From Roseovarius sp. (GTDB lineage Bacteria > Pseudomonadota > Alphaproteobacteria > Rhodobacterales > Rhodobacteraceae), in contig JAASSQ010000079.1 of NCBI GenBank assembly GCA_021767845.1, positions 1-11,747 of the forward strand: a stretch of DNA of 11,747 nt, in the 5' to 3' direction. Position 1 is the first letter of the stretch, and every line of letters starts with the position of its first letter. This document shows positions 1 through 6,535 of this stretch, piece after piece. Below the pieces are notes generated by a model. That model was not told the DNA's origin. It ran no database searches and saw only the letters and a program-made list of their open reading frames with translations. The position numbers were made by a program, and so were the translations under genes.

Positions 1-453
1 CGGCGGGCAGCGCAGCGCCTCCATGCTGACGTCGATCTGGGCGTCGAGATCCCACAGGTTCTGGCTGTCGATCTCGTCCTGCAGCGCGGCCATCTCGTCG
101 GCGGTTTCGTCCGAGTAGTTCATCGCCAGTTCGTTGAAGCGGTCGAGCTTGGCTTTCTTCCCGGCCACCCCGTCCATGACGTTCTCGCGCACGGTCTTGG
201 TGGGGTCGAGTTCGGGTTCCTGCGGCAGGTAGCCGACCTTGGCGCCCTCGGCGGCCCAGGCCTCGCCGGTGAAATCGGTGTCGAGGCCGGCCATGATCTT
301 CATCAGGGTGGATTTGCCGGCGCCGTTCACGCCCACCACGCCGATTTTCACGCCGGGCAGGAAGCTGAGATTGATGTTCTCGAAGCATTTCTTGCCGCCG
401 GGGTAGGTCTTGGAGACGCCCTGCATGTGATAGACGTATTGATAGGCTGCCAT
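1..453 (-). CDS. ettA: EttA, energy-dependent translational throttle protein (ABC-F ATPase), N-terminal part
   Basis: This is the 5' end of a leftward gene: 151 codons are present of the roughly 550 usual for EttA, the rest lying outside the window. ABC-F proteins are soluble twin-ATPase factors that bind the ribosomal E site; EttA couples entry into elongation to the ATP/ADP ratio. The start MAAYQYVYHMQGVSKTYPGG and the first Walker A (GVNGAGKST, about residues 41-49) are clear, followed by VGYLPQEPELDPTKTV, the Q-loop region typical of the family. The ATG (reverse strand, 453-451) opens directly on the conserved N-terminus. The gene is divergent from nadD. There are no membrane segments, which fits an ABC-F protein rather than a transporter ATPase. 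Assignment to EttA rather than another ABC-F rests on recognising the N-terminal sequence; only the first half of ATPase domain 1 can be inspected. Confidence 0.93.
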   Translation of the reverse strand, partial: MAAYQYVYHMQGVSKTYPGGKKCFENINLSFLPGVKIGVVGVNGAGKSTLMKIMAGLDTDFTGEAWAAEGAKVGYLPQEPELDPTKTVRENVMDGVAGKKAKLDRFNELAMNYSDETADEMAALQDEIDSQNLWDLDAQIDVSMEALRCPP

Positions 454-497
454 GAAACTGCTCCGGCTGTGTGAGTGATGGGGTTCGCTTGCGCCCG

Positions 498-526
498 TAT
501 CTAGTCAATAAGGACGCCCGCCGCAA
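498..526 (-). promoter_or_regulatory. Candidate ettA promoter
   Basis: On the reverse strand, TTGCGG (526-521) and TAGATA (503-498) are separated by 17 bases and lie about 45 bases upstream of the ettA ATG. Each box matches the sigma-70 consensus at only half its positions. A TTGACT (508-503) nearby has no good -10 partner. This is a weak call, made mainly from position. Confidence 0.22.
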
Positions 527-578
527 TCCGCCGCGGTCCGCCGCGCGCCGCCGCGGTCCGCTGCGCGCGCCGCCGGTT
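519..578. repeat. 10-bp-period imperfect tandem repeat in the ettA-nadD spacer
   Basis: Six consecutive decamers can be laid out: cgccgcaatc, cgccgcggtc, cgccgcgcgc, cgccgcggtc, cgctgcgcgc and cgccggtttt. Seen as a higher-order unit, 529-548 and 549-568 are 20-bp copies differing at one base. The repeat sits in the 165-bp spacer (454-618) between divergent ettA and nadD. Apart from the candidate ettA promoter at its edge, nothing else convincing was found there. It is probably a slippage-generated GC-rich minisatellite; a regulatory role is only a possibility. Confidence 0.7.
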
Positions 579-618
579 TTCGCTGGACACGCGGCGCGGG
601 GCTGGCAAAAGGGGCGGC

Positions 619-1224
619 ATGAGCGTGGCAATGCCAATGACGCGGCCCGGTATGGTGATCGGGCTTCTGGGCGGATCCTTCGATCCGCCGCACGCGGGGC
701 ATGTGCATATCAGCCGCGAGGCGCTCAAGCGGTTCGGGCTGGACCGGGTGTGGTGGCTGGTCAGCCCCGGCAACCCCCTGAAGGCGCATGGGCCCGCGCC
801 GCTGGCGCGGCGGATGGCGGCCTGCCGCGAGATCGTGGATCACCCGGCGATCCAGGTGACGGACCTGGAGGCACAGCTTGGCACGCGCTACACCGCGCAG
901 ACCGTGCGGCGGGTGCAGGCGGCGCGGCCGGGGGTGCGCTTTGTCTGGCTGATGGGGGCTGACAACCTGGTGCAGTTCGACCAGTGGCAGAACTGGCGCG
1001 AGATCATCGAGCGGGTGCCGGTGGGCGTGCTGGCGCGGCCGGGGCAGCGCATCTCGGCGCGCATGTCGCGGGCGGCGCGCATCTATGCCGGGGCGCGGCT
1101 GCCTTCCAGCGCCAGCCGCGCGCTGGGCCGGAGCGTGGCGCCGGCATGGTGTTTCGTGAACGTGCCGATGGTGGCGCTGTCCTCGACCCGGCTGCGGCGG
1201 CGCGGCGACTGGCCGCGCGGCTGA
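619..1224 (+). CDS. nadD: Nicotinate-nucleotide adenylyltransferase NadD
   Basis: NadD transfers AMP from ATP to nicotinate mononucleotide, making deamido-NAD in the cytoplasm, the step before NAD synthetase. The 201-residue length is normal for the family. The nucleotidyltransferase signature GGSFDPPHAGH is at residues 18-28, with the HxGH motif at H25-H28. GADN follows at 113-116, and the C-terminal SSTRLR (188-193) corresponds to the ISSTxIR motif that contacts ATP phosphates. The ATG at 619 is preceded by AAAAGGGG (607-614). In-frame ATGs at codons 5, 7 and 12 also exist; a start at codon 12 would still keep the whole fold, so the true N-terminus may be shorter. dacB follows after 60 bases on the same strand and may be co-transcribed. 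Confidence 0.95.
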   Translation: MSVAMPMTRPGMVIGLLGGSFDPPHAGHVHISREALKRFGLDRVWWLVSPGNPLKAHGPAPLARRMAACREIVDHPAIQVTDLEAQLGTRYTAQTVRRVQAARPGVRFVWLMGADNLVQFDQWQNWREIIERVPVGVLARPGQRISARMSRAARIYAGARLPSSASRALGRSVAPAWCFVNVPMVALSSTRLRRRGDWPRG

Positions 1225-1284
1225 GCGCGGCGCAGCGCGGAAAACGGATTGTCCCGTGGGGCGGCTGGCCTTAATTTCGGAGCC

Positions 1285-2769
1285 ATGACGAAAGCTTTCA
1301 CCCGGCGGCTTTTCCTGGCCGCGAGCCTAAGCGGCGTGGCCGGTGCGGCGCTGGCCAATGCGCCGGCGGTATCGCTGCGCCCGAAGCTGCGGCCCGAGAA
1401 GGGCCGCGTGGCACCGGGGGCCGAGGCGCTGGTGGACGCGGCCAATCTGGGCGGGCGCGTGACCTTTTCGGTGATGGACGTGGACAGCGGCCTGATCCTC
1501 GAGGGGCGCGGCGGGCGCGAGGGACAGCCGCCGGCCAGCGTGACCAAGGCGGTGACCGCGCTTTACGCGCTGGAAACGCTGGGCGCGGGATACCGTTTCG
1601 CGACCCGGCTGCTGGCGACGGGGCCGGTGCAGAACGGTGTTCTGGCGGGCGACCTGATCCTGGCGGGCGGGGGCGACCCGACGCTGGATACCGATGCGCT
1701 GGCCGCCCTGGCGGCCGAGCTGAAGCGCAAGGGCGTGCGCGCGGTGAAGGGGCGGTTCCGCGTCTGGGGCGGTGCGCTTCCGTTCGAGCGGGTGATCGAC
1801 CCCAGTCAGCCCGAGCATGTCGGCTACAACCCCTCGATCTCGGGGCTGAACCTGAATTTCAACCGGGTCCATTTCGAATGGAAGCGCGGCGGCGACGGAT
1901 ACAGCGTGTCGATGGATGCGCGGTCGAAATCCTACCGGCCCGCCGTCACCATCGCGCGCATGGCGATCGCGCGGCGCAAGGGGCCGGTCTATACCTATCG
2001 CGACGGCGGCGATCACGATGCCTGGACCGTCGCCAGCGCCGCGCTGGGCAATGGCGGGGCGCGGTGGCTGCCGGTGCGCAAGCCCGAAGCCTATGCCGGC
2101 GAGGTGTTCATGACCCTTGCGCGGTCGCACGGGATCGAGTTGACGCAGGGCGAGCCGCCACGGGCCGCGCCGGGCGGCACGGCGCTGGCGGTGCATCGCA
2201 GCGCGCCGCTGACCGAGGTGCTGCGCGACATGCTGAAATATTCCAACAACCTGACCGCCGAGCTGGTGGGCATGACCGCCACGGCGCAACGCACCGGGCG
2301 GGCGCAATCGCTGTCGGCCTCGGCGCGGGAGATGAGCCGCTGGGCGCGCAGCGGGCTGGGCATGGAGGGCGCGGCGCTGGTCGATCATTCGGGGTTGGGC
2401 GAGACCTCGCGGCTGTCGGCCGAGGCGATGGCGCGGGCGCTGGTGCGGGTGCACGACGCGGGCGAGCTGGCGCCGATCCTGAAGGACATCACGCTGCGCG
2501 ACGCCAATGGCCGGCCCGACAAGGACCATCCGATCACCGTGCGCGCCAAGACCGGCACGCTGTATTTCGTAAGCTCGCTGGCGGGCTACATGACCGTGCC
2601 GGACGGCACCGAGATGGCCTTTGCCATCTTTGCCGCCAACGGCGCGCGGCGGCGCCAGATCAATCCGCGCGCCGCCGGGCGGCCGCCGGGGGCCGCCAGT
2701 TGGAACGCACGCGCCAAGACGCTGCAACAGGACCTGATCGAGCGGTGGAGCGCGGTTTACGGCGGCTGA
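1285..2769 (+). CDS. dacB: D-alanyl-D-alanine carboxypeptidase/endopeptidase (PBP4, peptidase S13)
   Basis: This is a periplasmic low-molecular-mass penicillin-binding protein that trims or cleaves D-Ala peptide cross-links in peptidoglycan. All three serine-acyltransferase motifs are visible: SVTK at residues 85-88 (nucleophile S85), SNN at 320-322 and KTG at 422-424. The wide gap between the first two is typical of the S13/PBP4 family with its inserted domain. The N-terminus (TRRLFLAASL, then a hydrophobic stretch ending in ALA) is a signal peptide with a Tat-like twin arginine, which is less usual than Sec export for this family. The ATG at 1285 is chosen because it opens directly on the signal peptide; a TTG at 1249 would add 12 residues unlike a signal. 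GGAG at 1279-1282 is a very close ribosome site. The 494-residue product converges on glpR. Confidence 0.93.
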   Translation: MTKAFTRRLFLAASLSGVAGAALANAPAVSLRPKLRPEKGRVAPGAEALVDAANLGGRVTFSVMDVDSGLILEGRGGREGQPPASVTKAVTALYALETLGAGYRFATRLLATGPVQNGVLAGDLILAGGGDPTLDTDALAALAAELKRKGVRAVKGRFRVWGGALPFERVIDPSQPEHVGYNPSISGLNLNFNRVHFEWKRGGDGYSVSMDARSKSYRPAVTIARMAIARRKGPVYTYRDGGDHDAWTVASAALGNGGARWLPVRKPEAYAGEVFMTLARSHGIELTQGEPPRAAPGGTALAVHRSAPLTEVLRDMLKYSNNLTAELVGMTATAQRTGRAQSLSASAREMSRWARSGLGMEGAALVDHSGLGETSRLSAEAMARALVRVHDAGELAPILKDITLRDANGRPDKDHPITVRAKTGTLYFVSSLAGYMTVPDGTEMAFAIFAANGARRRQINPRAAGRPPGAASWNARAKTLQQDLIERWSAVYGG

Positions 2770-2791
2770 GCGGTCGCGCCGGGTTCAGCCG
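2763..2791. terminator. Candidate bidirectional hairpin between dacB and glpR
   Basis: CGGCTGAGC (2763-2771) can pair with GTTCAGCCG (2783-2791), a 9-bp stem including one G-U, around an 11-base loop. The dacB TGA (2767-2769) is in the left arm and the reverse-strand glpR TGA (2787-2785) is in the right arm. No T-tract follows on either strand, so if it terminates it would be factor-assisted. Confidence 0.4.
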
Positions 2792-3546
2792 GTCAGGGTG
2801 ACCTGCGTGCCCCAGGCGGTGCAGCGTTCGGAGAGCGGGCGCGGCAGGGGGCGGTCGGTGAACATATGGTCGATGTCGCGCAGCGAGCCGATGCGCACCG
2901 GCGCGCCGCGCTTGAACTTGGAGTGATCGGCCACCAGGAACACGTCGCGCGAGCGTTTCAGAAGGGTCTGGCCGACCACGACCTCCTGGATGTCGAAATC
3001 CAGCAGGTCGCCATCCTCGTCCATCGCCGAACAGCCCAGGATCGCGTAATCGAACTTGAAATTCTCGATCGTGCGGGCCGTCAGGGTGCCCACCAGCCCG
3101 TTGTCGGCGCGGCGCAGGGTGCCGCCCGCGACCACGATCTCGCAACTGGGGTTGGCCAGCAGGATATTGGCCACGTTCATGTTGTTGGTGACCACCATCA
3201 GGTTGTCATGGTCGAGCAGTTCGCGGGCCACTGCCTCGGTCGTGGTGCCGATGTCGAGAAAGACCGAGGCGCTGTCGGGGATCGCGGCGGCGCAGGCGCG
3301 GCCGATGGCCTGCTTGGCGTCCTCGTGCAGGCGGCGGCGTTCCTCGTAGATGATGTTGGTCACGCCCGAAGGCAGGATCGCGCCGCCATGCACCCGTTCC
3401 AGCTTGCCCGCGTTGGCCAGTTCGGTCAGGTCGCGGCGGATGGTCTGCACCGTCACGTTGAAGCGGTCGGCGAGGTCCTCGACCATGACCTTGCCCTCGG
3501 TGCGGGCGATTTCCAGGATGTCGGGCTGTCGGAACGATTGTGACAC
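2785..3546 (-). CDS. glpR: GlpR, DeoR-family repressor of the glycerol regulon
   Basis: This is a cytoplasmic DNA-binding repressor, inferred to respond to glycerol-3-phosphate as other GlpR proteins do. The N-terminal DeoR helix-turn-helix covers about residues 18-56, with TVQTIRRDLTELANAGKLER as the recognition part. The C-terminal DeoR sensor domain shows DIGTTT (98-103), TNN (120-122), GGTLR (141-145), GCSAMDEDGD (171-180) and ADHSKF (216-221). The product is 253 residues, the usual family length. The GTG at 3546 is chosen because SQSFRQPDILEIARTEGKV matches the family N-terminus and AAAGG lies 10 bases upstream. The frame stays open for 89 further codons, but that sequence is unlike the family and runs through the regulatory spacer. 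The gene is divergent from glpD, so it probably represses both itself and the operon. Confidence 0.93.
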   Translation of the reverse strand: MSQSFRQPDILEIARTEGKVMVEDLADRFNVTVQTIRRDLTELANAGKLERVHGGAILPSGVTNIIYEERRRLHEDAKQAIGRACAAAIPDSASVFLDIGTTTEAVARELLDHDNLMVVTNNMNVANILLANPSCEIVVAGGTLRRADNGLVGTLTARTIENFKFDYAILGCSAMDEDGDLLDFDIQEVVVGQTLLKRSRDVFLVADHSKFKRGAPVRIGSLRDIDHMFTDRPLPRPLSERCTAWGTQVTLTG

Positions 3547-3577
3547 GTCTGCGCGGCCTTTCGCTTGGTGCTTTTCG

Positions 3578-3605
3578 ATTATGTTCGTTTTGCGCGCCGG
3601 ATCAA
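3578..3605 (-). promoter_or_regulatory. Candidate glpR promoter
   Basis: On the reverse strand, TTGATC (3605-3600) and CATAAT (3583-3578) are 16 bases apart and match the sigma-70 boxes at 4 and 5 of 6 positions. They lie about 30 bases upstream of the glpR GTG. The GlpR-like element AAACGAACA (3590-3582, reverse strand) sits in the spacer and touches the -10, which would suit autorepression. Confidence 0.5.
3582..3590 (+). promoter_or_regulatory. Putative GlpR operator at the glpR promoter
   Basis: TGTTCGTTT is identical to the reverse complement of the core of the two elements at 3711-3730, and is followed by TGCGC as in the other copies. It overlaps the spacer and -10 of the candidate glpR promoter. 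DeoR-family repressors bind repeated short elements of this type; the assignment to GlpR is by position and recurrence. Confidence 0.5.
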
Positions 3606-3710
3606 GCGTTGCGTTCGATTCGGCCCCTGTGGTGCGTGAATGCGAAGGATTATTACGCTTTGGATGCAGGTTTGGCCGGGGAAATGCGAATAAAACCAAG
3701 ATGTAGCGCA

Positions 3711-3730
3711 GAAACGAACAGAAACGAACA
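3711..3730 (-). promoter_or_regulatory. Putative tandem GlpR operator upstream of glpD
   Basis: GAAACGAACA occurs twice in exact head-to-tail tandem (3711-3720 and 3721-3730), one helical turn apart, just upstream of a TTGACT -35-like box (3738-3743). Its core matches, in opposite orientation, the element at 3582-3590. The 10-bp phasing would place two repressor subunits on one face of the DNA. Confidence 0.6.
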
Positions 3731-3737
3731 TTCGCGA

Positions 3738-3766
3738 TTGACTTGATTGCAACAATCATGTTTCGT
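3738..3766 (+). promoter_or_regulatory. Candidate glpD operon promoter
   Basis: TTGACT (3738-3743) is a good -35 box. With a 17-base spacer the -10 would be TTTCGT (3761-3766), which is poor and lies inside an operator-like element. The -35 is the only convincing part. The start of transcription would fall near 3773, leaving a leader of about 30 bases before the glpD GTG. Confidence 0.35.
3744..3758. promoter_or_regulatory. Perfect dyad TGATTG-CAA-CAATCA in the glpD promoter
   Basis: Six-base arms TGATTG (3744-3749) and CAATCA (3753-3758) are perfectly inverted around CAA. The dyad sits directly after the -35-like box and before the last GlpR-like element. It does not resemble those elements, so it may be the site of a second regulator, or chance. 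No regulator can be named. Confidence 0.4.
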
Positions 3767-3774
3767 TTGCGTTC
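3759..3774 (+). promoter_or_regulatory. Putative GlpR operator near the glpD transcription start
   Basis: The sequence at 3759-3774 (TGTTTCGTTTGCGTTC) resembles the TGTTCGTTT element at 3582 with a one-base insertion and shares the following TGCG. It lies where the -10 or start site of the glpD promoter would be, a usual place for a repressor site. Confidence 0.5.
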
Positions 3775-3803
3775 ACATTCGGCATTGAGAGAGGGAGGCT
3801 CAG

Positions 3804-5414
3804 GTGCCAGCACCCCACGGCCATACGGTCGATCTGTTCGTGATCGGCGGCGGGATCAACGGATGCGGGATCGCGCGGGACGCGGCCGGCCGGGGGTTGA
3901 GCGTGGAACTGGCCGAGATGAAGGACCTGGCCTGGGCGACCTCGTCGGCCTCGACGAAGCTGTTTCACGGCGGGCTGCGTTACCTGGAATATTTCGAGAT
4001 CCGGCTGGTGCGCGAGGCGCTGATCGAGCGCGAGACGCTGCTGAAGGCAATGCCGCATATCAGTTGGCCGATGCGCTTCGTGCTGCCCTATCACCGCGAC
4101 ATGCGCTTCGAGGGCGAGACGCCCACCTCGAAACTGCTGAACGCGGTGATGCCGTGGATGAAGGGGCGGCGGCCCGCGTGGCTGATCCGGCTGGGCCTGT
4201 TCTTCTATGACCATCTGGGCGGGCGCGAGATCCTGCCGGGCACGCGGACCGTGGACCTGACGAGCGATCCGGCGGGCCGGCCCCTGAAGGACAAGTTCAC
4301 GCGGGCTTTCGAGTATTCCGACTGCTGGATCGAGGACAGCCGGCTGGTGGTGCTGAACGCGCGCGACGCCGAGGCGCGCGGCGCCACGATCCGCACCCGC
4401 ACCAGGGTGGTGTCGGCGCGCCGCGAGGACGGCGTCTGGGTGATCGTGACCGAGGATGCCGAGACCGGCGAGACCCGCGAGACCCGTGCGAAGGCGCTGG
4501 TCAATGCGGGCGGGCCGTGGGTGAAGGACGTGATCCAGAACACCATCCGGCACAACGTGGCCGAGGGCGTGCGGCTGGTGCGCGGCAGCCATATCGTGAC
4601 CCGCAAGCTTTACGACCATGACAAGTGCTATTTCTTCCAAGGCACCGACGGGCGGATCATCTTTGCCATTCCCTACGAGACGGATTTCACCCTGATCGGC
4701 ACCACGGATGCGGAACACGAGGATGCCTCGGCCAGGCCTGAATGCACCCCGGAAGAGGCGGAGTATCTGTGCGACTTCGCCTCGCAGTATTTCAGGACGC
4801 CGGTGACGCGGGACGATATCGTCTGGAGCTATTCGGGCGTGCGGCCGCTTTATGATGACGGGGCCAAGTCGGCCACGGCGGCGACGCGGGATTACGTGCT
4901 GAAGCTGGACGACACCGCCGGGGCGCCGCTGCTGAACGTGTTCGGCGGCAAGATCACCACCTATCGCAAGCTGGCCGAGGCGGCGATGGCGCAGCTGGTG
5001 CCGTTCTTTCCCGCCGCGCGGGAGGGCTGGACCGCCGGTGTGCCGCTGCCCGGAGGAGATTTCGCGGTTCAGGACGTGCAGCGCCTTGTCGATGACCTGC
5101 GCGCGTCTTATCCGTTCCTCGATGCGTTCTGGGCGGGGCGGCTGGTGCGGGCCTATGGGACCGAGGCGGCCGAGATGCTGGGGGACGCGACAAGCGCGGA
5201 GGACCTGGGGCCGGGTTTTGGCGGCACCCTGACGGGCCGGGAGGTGGCGTGGATGATGCGCCACGAATATGCCCGCCGCGCCGAGGACGTGGTCTGGCGG
5301 CGCACGCGGCTGGGCCTGAGAATGACGCAGGACGAGATCGCCGCGCTGGATGCGTGGATGGTCGGACAGAACAATGCCGGACGCGCCGAGCCCGCGGCCG
5401 CGCGGCAGGCATGA
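3804..5414 (+). CDS. glpD: GlpD, aerobic glycerol-3-phosphate dehydrogenase (FAD, quinone-linked)
   Basis: GlpD oxidises sn-glycerol-3-phosphate to dihydroxyacetone phosphate at the inner face of the membrane and passes electrons through FAD to quinone. The N-terminal Rossmann motif VIGGGING (13-20) is followed by the FAD-GlpD signature SASTKLFHGGLRYLEY (48-63). The C-terminal GlpD domain includes LTGREVAWMMRHEYARRAED, and its basic helix fits the family's lipid-facing end. At 536 residues it is slightly longer than E. coli GlpD (501). Translation starts at a GTG (3804) with a strong GAGGGAGG at 3791-3798; no closer ATG fits the family start. It is the first gene of the operon, directly under the GlpR-like operators, and glpS follows after 16 bases. 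Placing glpD ahead of the transporter links uptake with oxidation of the product. Confidence 0.95.
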   Translation: MPAPHGHTVDLFVIGGGINGCGIARDAAGRGLSVELAEMKDLAWATSSASTKLFHGGLRYLEYFEIRLVREALIERETLLKAMPHISWPMRFVLPYHRDMRFEGETPTSKLLNAVMPWMKGRRPAWLIRLGLFFYDHLGGREILPGTRTVDLTSDPAGRPLKDKFTRAFEYSDCWIEDSRLVVLNARDAEARGATIRTRTRVVSARREDGVWVIVTEDAETGETRETRAKALVNAGGPWVKDVIQNTIRHNVAEGVRLVRGSHIVTRKLYDHDKCYFFQGTDGRIIFAIPYETDFTLIGTTDAEHEDASARPECTPEEAEYLCDFASQYFRTPVTRDDIVWSYSGVRPLYDDGAKSATAATRDYVLKLDDTAGAPLLNVFGGKITTYRKLAEAAMAQLVPFFPAAREGWTAGVPLPGGDFAVQDVQRLVDDLRASYPFLDAFWAGRLVRAYGTEAAEMLGDATSAEDLGPGFGGTLTGREVAWMMRHEYARRAEDVVWRRTRLGLRMTQDEIAALDAWMVGQNNAGRAEPAAARQA

Positions 5415-5430
5415 GGGAGGACCGGGGCGC

Positions 5431-6519
5431 ATGACGCTGAAGCTGGACGGTGTTTCGAAGGTGGTGAACGGGCAGACGCATATCTACCCGACGGACCTGA
5501 CCTTGGAGAAAGGCACGATGAACGTGCTGCTGGGGCCGACCCTGTCGGGCAAGACCTCGCTGATGCGGCTGATGGCGGGGCTGGATGCGCCGCACGAGGG
5601 GCGCATCCTGTGGGACGGGACGGATGTCACCGGGCGCCGGGTGCAGGATCGCAACGTGGCGATGGTGTATCAGCAGTTCATCAACTACCCGTCGATGACC
5701 GTTTACGACAACATCGCCTCGCCCCTGCGCCTGATGGGCCGGCCCAGGGCCGAGATCGACGCGGCGGTGAAGAAGACCGCCGAGCTGATGAAGCTGTCGC
5801 CGATGCTGGAGCGCAAGCCGCTGGAATTGTCGGGCGGGCAGCAGCAACGCTGCGCGCTGGCGCGCGCGCTGGTCAAGGAGGCGGGGCTGGTCCTGCTGGA
5901 CGAGCCTCTGGCCAACCTGGATTACAAGCTGCGCGAGGAGTTGCGCGTCGAGATCCCCAAGATCTTCGAGGAATCGGGTGCGATCTTCGTCTATGCCACG
6001 ACCGAGCCGGAAGAGGCGCTTTTGCTGGGCGGCAACACCGCGACGCTGTGGGAAGGCCGGGTCACGCAGTTCGGCCCCACCCCCGAGGTCTATCGCCAAC
6101 CGGTCGATGCGACCACCGCGCGGGTGTTCAGCGATCCGCCGATGAATTTCCTGGCGGTCAGCAAGACCGGCGGCAAGCTGATGTTCGGTGACGGGCAGAG
6201 CACGCCGGCGGTGGGCAAGCTGGCCGAACTGGAGGACGGGCGCTACACGGCCGGGTTCCGGCCCAACCACCTGGAGATCGGCAAGCACACCGCCGATGCC
6301 ATGACCTTTACCGCCCGGCTGACGGTGACAGAGCTGACCGGGTCGGAGACCTTCGTGCATCTGGATCATCACGGCGAGCGGTGGGTCGGACTGGTGCACG
6401 GGGTGCACGAACTGGAACTGGGCCGCGATCTGGATGTCTATCTCGATCCGCGGCACGTTTATGTCTTCGGCGAGGACGGCGCGCTGGTCGCCCCCGCCGC
6501 CTATGCCCTGGCGGCTTGA
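5431..6519 (+). CDS. glpS: GlpS, ATPase subunit of glycerol ABC importer (lacks switch histidine)
   Basis: This is a cytoplasmic ABC ATPase of the carbohydrate importer class (MalK/UgpC-like), 362 residues including a C-terminal OB-type regulatory domain (about 240-362). Motifs in order: Walker A GPTLSGKT (35-42, with Thr-Leu where Ser-Gly is usual), Q-loop Q81, intact signature LSGGQ (133-137), Walker B LVLLDEP (D157, E158), D-loop NLD (162-164). At the switch position, VYATTEPEEAL aligns with IYVTHDQTEAL of its partner, so T191 replaces the catalytic histidine. GlpS should pair with GlpT beneath GlpP and GlpQ. The ATG at 5431 is chosen over an upstream in-frame ATG that lies within glpD; GGGAGG is at 5415-5420. 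The name follows the Rhizobium GlpSTPQV system. Confidence 0.92.
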   Translation: MTLKLDGVSKVVNGQTHIYPTDLTLEKGTMNVLLGPTLSGKTSLMRLMAGLDAPHEGRILWDGTDVTGRRVQDRNVAMVYQQFINYPSMTVYDNIASPLRLMGRPRAEIDAAVKKTAELMKLSPMLERKPLELSGGQQQRCALARALVKEAGLVLLDEPLANLDYKLREELRVEIPKIFEESGAIFVYATTEPEEALLLGGNTATLWEGRVTQFGPTPEVYRQPVDATTARVFSDPPMNFLAVSKTGGKLMFGDGQSTPAVGKLAELEDGRYTAGFRPNHLEIGKHTADAMTFTARLTVTELTGSETFVHLDHHGERWVGLVHGVHELELGRDLDVYLDPRHVYVFGEDGALVAPAAYALAA

Positions 6520-6535
6520 GGAGGAGCGAGGAGAA

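Noticed and set aside
1249..1284. TTG start giving 12 more residues on DacB
   Set aside because: The added residues precede and would spoil a typical signal peptide; the ATG at 1285 is better.
1327..2727. 466-codon reverse-strand open frame opposite dacB
   Set aside because: Composition is that of an antisense frame, and the sense strand carries the three catalytic motifs of PBP4.
3743..3759. FNR/Anr-type box (TTGAT-N4-ATCAA) in the glpD promoter
   Set aside because: The half-sites are 7 rather than 4 bases apart and the right half ends in T; the symmetric dyad TGATTG-CAA-CAATCA describes it better.
3547..3813. 89-residue N-terminal extension of GlpR
   Set aside because: The upstream ATG would take the gene through the operators and the glpD start; the extension is unlike DeoR proteins, and a GTG with a ribosome site fits the family start.
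3756..5432. 558-codon reverse-strand open frame opposite glpD
   Set aside because: It is an antisense shadow of glpD: high GC keeps this frame open, the peptide is rich in Arg, Pro, Gly and His, and no family is recognisable.
5431..6519. GlpS as a non-functional or decayed ATPase gene
   Set aside because: The frame is intact and all other ATPase motifs are present; the missing histidine is matched by a complementary change in GlpT, so specialisation is more likely than decay.
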